Positions 57,611 through 64,000 of a stretch of DNA of 64,000 nucleotides are shown here, piece after piece. The notes beneath the pieces were generated by a model. That model was not told where the DNA came from. It saw nothing but the letters and a program-made list of their open reading frames with translations, and ran no database searches. Position numbers and translations under genes: made by a program. Every line of letters starts with the position of its first letter. The first letter of the stretch is position 1. Origin of the DNA: Notolepis coatsorum (taxonomy: Eukaryota; Chordata; Actinopteri; Aulopiformes; Paralepididae); contig OZ020589.1 of assembly GCA_963971535.1 (NCBI GenBank), forward strand, positions 70,650,843 to 70,714,842. The letters run 5' to 3'.

Positions 57611-58171
57611 CGAGTACCACAGGGAGTAAGTTTAAGTAAGTTTACCCCCATGGGCTTGGGTGAATAAAAATAGTATTTGGTGTTGTTTTATCTTCTCTCC
57701 CACATTATGAATGCTGGTGACTTTATAAAAAAAACAGGATGACCAATGCACTTCATAAGCAAAGCCTTTATTAATCTATGTATGTTATATTTAAATCTAT
57801 TTTCAAATGACTCAGCTGACCTCACAACCTAAGAGCACCTTCCAACCACTGTGCTGATGATGCTTAATAATTATGCGTCTGCCAGTGGCGTTCTCTTCCT
57901 TCTCTAGCGATGACTTCATGGTTGCTCAGTGGGATGGCTCCAAGCGCTGTTACCACAGACAGAGGCAGCGAGGCGGACAGCGTCACAGGTCTGTTGTTGA
58001 CCCCCCAGGCCCAGGCAGCACCCTGGGGGTTCTGGGAGTCATGGTAGTCAGCATCACCACCAGAGGAGAGTCGTGCCTAGTCTCTCTCTGCTGCAATGAC
58101 TTGGAATTACTGTAGAAGAGCTTAAGGGTTCTTATAACATGGCTTTGGTTCAGGACAATGTCCATCTAGGC

Positions 58172-59605
58172 CAGACCTGGGAATTTTTTTATTTTATTTT
58201 TTATTTTTTTTATTTTTTTATTTTCATGTCAACGTTCACATGCACAATATACGCTTACCTAGGATTTGACTTGATTCAACAACAAAGCAGTTGGGGCAAG
58301 CCGAAAATGGTCGAAAGTGTGGTTATTTGAAGTTTGGATTTTTTTTTCACAACTGAGGTAGGTAGATTACATTTCTAGAGACTAAAGTACAGAAAAAAGG
58401 TACCGTTGGGTACCGGTATCGATTCACAGGTACCGGTACCGTATCGGTTCAAATGTGAACGGTACCCATCCCTACTGAACACACAACTGCAGGGCAAGGG
58501 CATTTTTGCTCATGAAATGCATAGCCATGTGAAAGCCTTCATGACAAAGTTGCAATTAATTTCAAGGCAACTAGGCAGCAACAATCTCAAACACATGAAA
58601 ACCCTGAAAGAAGTCAAACCATCAGCTGATCACCGGCACAGGTACTCATCCATGTTGGGAGCACTGCATGATGAATTTTCAAGGCGTTTTCAAGATTTCA
58701 AAAAGGTTGAGGTTGAAATGCAGCTGGTTTCCTCTCCCTTTACCTGCAGTGTTGATAGTTGTTCAGCTTGAACTCATTGACCTGCAGTCTGATTCACTAC
58801 TGAAAGAGCACTTTAAGTCAGCATCACTGCTAGAGTTCTATTCTGCTCTCAAGGAGGAGAACTTTCCAAACATGAGGAGACATGCTCAGAAGATGTTGGT
58901 TCTCTTTGGATCCACCTACATATGTGAACAGACATTCTCAGTCATGACGTTTACCAAGTCCAGGTACAGATCCTCTCTCACTGATGAACATCTGGCAGCT
59001 GTGCTTCGCATCTCCACCTCAGACATGCAACCTGACTTTGATGGACTTGTTAAAGCTCAACAGAGACTGGATTTCTCACACTGAATGAAAAAAAAAAGAA
59101 CTGAAGAACACTAAAATGTGGAAATATAACAAGTGAAATGGGACACTTGATCTTTTTTTTGCACAGTTCTGAAAACATTAAATGTTTAATATATGCATGT
59201 AAAGTAGAAAAGGCTACACAACTGGGACACTTTTCTTTACACAGTTCAGTGACATGTCTTGTTTATTTTGGCTATAAGATGATGTGATGTCTTTAGAAAG
59301 CTAAGAAAATCCTTGCTTCAATAGTATATGAAACTCAAAATGCCTGTTGTTATTAATGTTTCACATTTTGTTTATCATTTTGGAAATAAATTCTATTTGA
59401 ATAAATGATATTTTTGAAAGCTAACCTCACATTTTAATTGCCAAATAATAACATACACTCTTACCAGGGGTCAAAACAATGCCATTTACTGTTTTTTATA
59501 TAGAAATAAAATGTATATTATGCATAATTGAAATTTTGGCCCGGCCCTCCAACATATTTTCAGTTGCTCATTCGGCCCCCTGGGAAAAATAATTGCCCAC
59601 CCCTG
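58172..59605 (+). mobile_element. hAT element with transposase C-terminus
   Basis: The ends are CAGACCTGGGAATTTTTTT and AAAAATAATTGCCCACCCCTG. An exact 8-bp duplication, ATCTAGGC, lies at 58164-58171 and 59606-59613. The N-terminal transposase is missing; T-rich sequence and a MITE-like GGTACCGGTACCG block (about 58395-58475) sit there instead. Confidence 0.92.
58474..59084 (+). pseudogene. hAT transposase C-terminal half, frameshifted
   Basis: Reading starts LNTQLQGKGIFAHEMHSHVK and passes DEFSRRFQDFKKVE. After a frameshift near 58750 it continues ELIDLQSDSLLKEHFKSASL, then FGSTYICEQTFSVMTFTKSR and YRSSLTDEHLAAVLRIS before the stop at 59084. These are hAT dimerisation (hATC) signatures like those of GTF2IRD2-type domesticated transposases. 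The frameshift and missing catalytic N-terminal part make it a pseudogene. Its position upstream of lrba gives no hint of a host role. Confidence 0.85.
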
Positions 59606-59689
59606 ATCTAGGCTCACTGCTAAAGGTGCACTATGGGTGCATTGTCGGGGGAGGGGAAATTGTGCATGTGCGCACAGTTTAAAACACAG

Positions 59690-60290
59690 TACAGTTTTAA
59701 ATGTAGAGTTGCAATCAGTGGTTGAATGGATAAGGGATAACAAATTGGTCATGGATGTTTCTAAGACAAATGGCATTATGTGGTTCAAACCACTCTTAGT
59801 AGGAAACCAGGTTTAAATATTTGTAGATAGTAAGTTATGGACAAAACACACAAATAGGATAGTTGCTAAGATGGGAAATATCATTTCTGTTATTAAAGGA
59901 TGAGACATTTTTTACACAATTAGACAGGTGATTCAAACTTTAATATTGTACCAGCTTTAATATTGGCCAGCAGTATGGTATAATATTACATTGGGTAAGA
60001 TTAAGAAATTGCTAATAGTACAAAACAGAGCAGCGCATATTGCGCTCCGTTGTGAATACAGAACAAATGTTGCAATGCATAATTGTCTTGCTTGGTTATA
60101 TGTTAAGATTACTCTATTCATTACTTGTATTTATCAGAAACATCTCTATAACAAAGATACCATTTATTTTGTCTAAACTGAATTAACTTTCCATTTAGAT
60201 AGACATGATTACTCAACCAGACATGCTATAGGTGGACGTTTTATATGACCAAAAGCAAGAACAAGCTCAAACGAACGTTATGTACCAAGC
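59690..60290 (+). pseudogene. LINE RT C-terminal fragment (jockey superfamily), internally deleted
   Basis: Reading: VELQSVVEWIRDNKLVMDVS, then a broken stretch with VDSKLWTKHTNRIVAKMGN, then KLLIVQNRAAHIALRCEYRT (about 60005-60064). These are the post-RT blocks of fish jockey-type LINEs. One segment between them is deleted and stops are present. Confidence 0.72.
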
Positions 60291-60529
60291 TATGCATGAA
60301 TAGCAGCAGCATCAGCAGTATAGTAGCACTGATGAGGTGGTTAAACTGAGAGGAAGTATAGAAAGTCACACCTCACTGGTGACATCACCACCTATCACAA
60401 CCTCTCGCCGTATTTTCTCAGAGTGTCTTCCCCCGATCTATACCCCATTCAACCTGTTTCTGTCGGTCATGCTTGACCAGAAAAAGCGATAAACGCTAAA
60501 AGAACCAGCTGTCTGGTCAAAGTAAAAAA

Positions 60530-61280
60530 AAAAATAAAAAATAACCTTCGCAAACTACATGCCACCACGTCCTCCCTCCTCACTCTCTGCCGAAGACTTT
60601 GCGATTTTCTTCGAGAAAAAAGTGGAGAGCATCCGCAACTGCTTCTCCCAACCCCCAGCCATTCCAAATGCTGAATCGAGAACCTCATCCTTTACCTTGT
60701 CATCTTTCTCTCCCATTACAGACACAGAGGCCTCGACATTGTTAACATCGAACTGTCCCACTACATGCCAGCTGGACCCGATCCTCCCATTCCTAACGGC
60801 AACCATCAAATCCTCCCTCAACTCGGGGGTGGTTCCCACCTCCCTAAAACAAGCCAGAGTCACATCGTTCGTAACCATGAACAACCATGAACCCCACCGC
60901 CATAGACAACTATCGTCCTGTTTCTCTTCTCTCCTTCCTTTCTAAATCACTTGAACGTGCTGTATCCAACCAACTTACTGATCATCTCTTACAGAATGAC
61001 CTCCTAGAGTAGACCCTAATCAGTCAGGATTCAGGACTGGTCACTCCACAGAGACCTTAGCAAAAGCAAAGGGCCTCTCCTCTGGACCTGTCGGCAGCCT
61101 TCGACACAGTCAACCATCAGATCGTCCTCGCAAGAATGGGAGTGACTGGCTCTGCGCTGGCATGGCTGACATCCTACCTCGACGACCGCTCCTACCGAGT
61201 ATCATGGAGAGGGACCCTGTTGGCCCCCCTGCCCCCTTTGGATGGGTGTCCCCCAGGGCTCGGTCCTTGGACCCCTCTTA
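60530..61280 (+). pseudogene. L2 (Maui-like) LINE fragment: linker and start of RT
   Basis: MPPRPPSSLSAEDFAIFFEK and FSPITDTEASTLLTSNCPTT are the L2 pre-RT region. LKQARVT, ERAVSNQLTDHLLQNDLLE, LDLSAAFDTVNHQIVLA and LTSYLDDRSYRVSWRG follow. Frameshifts occur near 60880-61080, and the fragment stops after the PQG region (about 61270). It has the opposite orientation to the L2 at 6252 and lies upstream of lrba. Confidence 0.84.
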
Positions 61281-62123
61281 GTTTAGTTTAGTTTATTTTT
61301 TCACACAGTATAAAAACAACAACACAACGTATGTGTGTCGAGAGATTTTACATGATGTCTGAGTGAAGCTTGGATTGACTTTGAACCCTGTGAGCACTGA
61401 GGGAAGTATTCTGATGACAAGAGGGAATTAAAATCCTTTAGAGATTTAATTCATCCTTGTGATGACAAATGCTTCTCCTAATCATGCATATATTTATGTT
61501 AGAAATATGCAGTCATTTTATTATTAGTAAGCCAGCTTTGAGACATTTTGAATGACAAGATAATGAATTCATGCTGGTAGAATTTCCAGTCGCCTGGATA
61601 ATGATAAACCTTATGGACAGTTGGTGTTTCTATTGCAGTCTCCACTATGCCTTTGAGCATCTGCACAGCAATGTGGTGCTTTCAGTGCTCAACTCCACAC
61701 GTATAGCTGTTCAACTGCTCTGAACACTGAGACATAGCATTCATCACAACTGTGTCCCCTTGTGATAAGGTAAATGTACAATTGTGCATTGTATAAATAA
61801 ATACGTTTAGTAAAAAGTTATTTATCACCATGGTACCACTTTTGTACTTAAATAATACCATGTTCCATACCATAAAAGTTAAACCATGATACTGATAGTA
61901 ATATCATGGTATTTCAATGTCACTACAATCATCATAGTGACCACAAAATTATGGAAACATTTTGTAAGGATAGTCAGCATATTGAACAAATAAATATCTT
62001 GATTATACATTGATGTCAATATTTGCTTTGTCAACTGAAATATCCTCCCTTTGGTACAATAACAGTGAGTGGATGGGATGACAAGATAGTACCCACCTAG
62101 TTTTTCCTGTTCAAGTTAAGATC
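61281..62123. other. No gene recognised
   Basis: AT-rich, with TAGTTTAGTTTAG at the junction with the L2 fragment. No element ends were found. Confidence 0.4.
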
Positions 62124-62171
62124 AATTCAATAAAACCGAGTGAAATGCATTTAACTCGGTTTTATTGAATT
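62124..62171. repeat. Perfect 18-bp hairpin with 12-base loop
   Basis: AATTCAATAAAACCGAGT (62124-62141) and ACTCGGTTTTATTGAATT (62154-62171) are exact complements. The loop is GAAATGCATTTA. Confidence 0.95.
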
Positions 62172-63133
62172 ATGCATTATAAGTATAAGCTGGATACACT
62201 AACCAAATTCCAAGTGTACAATGTATCAAATACAAGTGTGTAAAATGATCAGATTTACAAATCAGAACACTTTTGGGGTTAGTTTGCTCTACTTGTAGTT
62301 TCTATACAGGGTCATGACTGGGACAAAAGACTATAGATATAAGACTATAGATAAATGTATGGTAACGGGCAGACACTAGATGGAGCCAGATACACATTAC
62401 TGAGCAGTCCCATCAGATCCCTTGGCACATCTCCCTTAGCAAACAAGAGCTTCCATTCGCTTATAGTCTGGTGGCTTAGCAAAATGATGTGGACGCGCCA
62501 GATAAAAGAACCAAATTTTCTCCACATGTCATCATAGCTTTCATTTTGGGGTAGGGGCCACGTCATCATGATGGATTTCAAGATGGCCGCCATGTAAAAT
62601 CAAGGTTCTGCCAATATCTTGGTCCTAGCGCGCTCAATATTTGAGCGAACACAAAGGTATTGGTATCCCTGTAAACTAGAGAAGCTAAGCTTTCCATTGG
62701 TACCATTTTCATTAAGCCCAACTGTTGGTAAGAGGGTTTTAATAGGCAATGATTCAAGATTATGTAAAATTTTCGCCTAGAAAAAACTGCCATGCTCATC
62801 TTCCAAAAGGTCCCTTGGCCGTTCACATGAATATATCAGAGTGAACATTGGTTTACCCACAAGCCTCTTCTTTCCAGACATACCCACTTTGTCCAACTTG
62901 CATGCTATTTGGAGCAATAATCAAGCAGGTTTGTGCATGTGGTACAAATGTGTCGAACATTCTAACAACTGCCAAAAATGTGAATGTTGGGTTAGGGTTT
63001 GTTGTTGAAGATACATTTTGGTGTCAAACTATACATTTTCTGGGTCAATAAATGTGTTAATGCTATAAAGAATGTCACCAGAGGAATATTAAATTTTGTA
63101 CCATTCTAACAACATATTTACATCATTTTTTAC
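62172..63133. other. No gene recognised
   Basis: Open frames on minus at 62345-62826 contain no domain I recognise and may be old repeat sequence. Confidence 0.4.
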
Positions 63134-63591
63134 TTGTTCAAATTCAATGCCTCATTCCCCTCCGAATGCCAGCAGAAGTCCATGCCCAACAATCTCAAGT
63201 CCCTGGTGGCCATGATGCTGGTCGGAGCTGACCTGAAGGATCAGAGCTCTACTGACTCCCAAGCCTGTCTGACTGTCTCACAGACCATCCTGTTTAACTG
63301 TAAGAAGAGGGCCCCAAATAACAAATCTCCTCAATGTCATTCATCGGTGTATGAACCACCCTTGCCCCTTTACTTGGGACTAAGTGTGCACACTCAAACC
63401 AGGTCAAAGAAACTTGTTTCACAGATGCATGAGTTGGGTCTTAGTGTAAGCTATGATCGGGTCTTGGAAGTGGAGAATCAGCTGGCTACTGCAATCTGTG
63501 AGAACATAAAGAAGAATGGTGTTGTGTGTCCTGCTCGGCTCCGCAAAGAGCTATTCACTGTGAGTGCCCTCGACAACCTTGACCATACCTT
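63134..63591 (+). pseudogene. Fragment of a multicopy, uncharacterised fish/invertebrate protein family
   Basis: The reading includes LTVSQTILFNCKKRA, YEPPLPLYLGLSVHTQTRSK, LGLSVSYDRVLEVENQLATA, NGVVCPARLRKELFTVSALD and NLDH. I know this motif series, ending in a DNLDH box, from repetitive anonymous proteins in fish and corals that behave like transposon-encoded genes. No enzyme is assigned. The reading breaks off after DNLDH, where a LINE begins. Confidence 0.55.
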
Positions 63592-63880
63592 GACCACTGG
63601 ACTGGATGAACAACATCGAGGCCCTAGGAAGGGACAGAGCAGACTGTTCTTCCTGAGAAGGCTCAGGTCTTTTAATGTCTGCAGCAAACTGCTGCAGATG
63701 TTCTAGTCTGTGGTTGCTGGTGCCCTTTTCTTCGCTGTGGTATGCTGGGGGGGCAACACCATACACCAACACACACAAAATGAACAAACTGGTCAAAAAA
63801 GCAAGCTCTGTGGTGGGAGCGGACCTGGACAGTCTGAATCAAATCTTTTTTCTCTTTTTTTTCTACCTTAAACAGATCTT
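63592..63880 (+). mobile_element. Rex1-like LINE 3' fragment fused to the preceding gene fragment
   Basis: GQSRLFFLRRLRSFNVCSKL, then LQMF, VVCWGGN and KLVKKASSVVGADLDSL, all post-RT blocks of Rex1/CR1-like LINEs. It begins DWMNNIEAL, abutting the upstream family fragment without a recognisable boundary. Confidence 0.75.
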
Positions 63881-63885
63881 TTTCA

Positions 63886-64000
63886 AGTTCCAAGTTTTAA
63901 TACTCTTATCAACATGCGAGTCAACAAATGCTTGCTTTATGCAGCCATTTAACACAAAAGGATGACCCTCATGCATTGCAAATTTGCATCAAATTCAAAA
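63886..64000 (-). repeat. Probable LINE 3' tail running off the window
   Basis: TTTTTCAAGTTCCAAGTTTT resembles the reversed (CTTGAA)n tail at 38912. The body would lie beyond 64000. Confidence 0.35.

Overview
The window looks like teleost fish genomic DNA. It is packed with repeat families that typically co-occur in fish: L1/Tx1-like, L2 (Maui-like), Rex1/CR1-like and other jockey-superfamily LINEs, tRNA-derived SINEs, many hAT-type inverted-terminal-repeat elements and TTAA-flanked piggyBac-like elements. Microsatellites and minisatellites are abundant. Nothing points to bacterial, viral or plasmid DNA. I cannot name the species.

Only one host-gene exon is convincingly visible. On the minus strand, 55611-55441 encodes 57 residues ending in a perfect splice donor, matching the N-terminus of LRBA (BEACH-domain trafficking protein). 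Its leader and probable promoter lie at 55612-56340. The next lrba exon was not found to the left, so 1-55440 is best read as a very long, transposon-filled first coding intron. Everything right of about 56.4 kb is upstream flank, also repeat-rich.

Layout. 1-5462: an L1/Tx1-like LINE split by a second, 5'-truncated L1. 5.46-6.25 kb: AT-rich DNA and a two-copy tandem repeat with a stem-loop. 6.25-8.28 kb: an L2 LINE (minus) split by a hAT MITE. 8.4-10.2 kb: a LINE fragment split by a SINE, then a second SINE copy. 10.6-12.4 kb: two hAT MITEs with perfect 8-bp duplications. 12.4-14.7 kb: a decayed Rex1/CR1-like LINE. 15.8-22.5 kb: LINE tails, a hAT splitting a 37-bp minisatellite, an L1 fragment and a hAT MITE carrying a conserved reading frame. 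22.6-27.6 kb: minisatellites, foldbacks and a hAT with a perfect 45-bp hairpin. 27.8-30.8 kb: a LINE with an uninterrupted 822-codon ORF. 31.4-36.2 kb: hAT, LINE-tail, SINE and minisatellite mosaic. 36.2-47.9 kb: a dense nest of hAT and piggyBac-like elements, including a BED-zinc-finger transposase remnant. 48-55 kb: simple repeats and one SINE. 55.4-56.3 kb: lrba 5' end. 58-64 kb: a hAT with transposase remnants and several LINE pieces.

The insertions give an order of events, because many are bounded by exact target-site duplications. No coherent new gene system is visible. The most unusual signals are shared cores between hAT elements with different termini, tandem arrays repeatedly split by transposons, the BED-finger inverted duplication, and two perfect hairpins.
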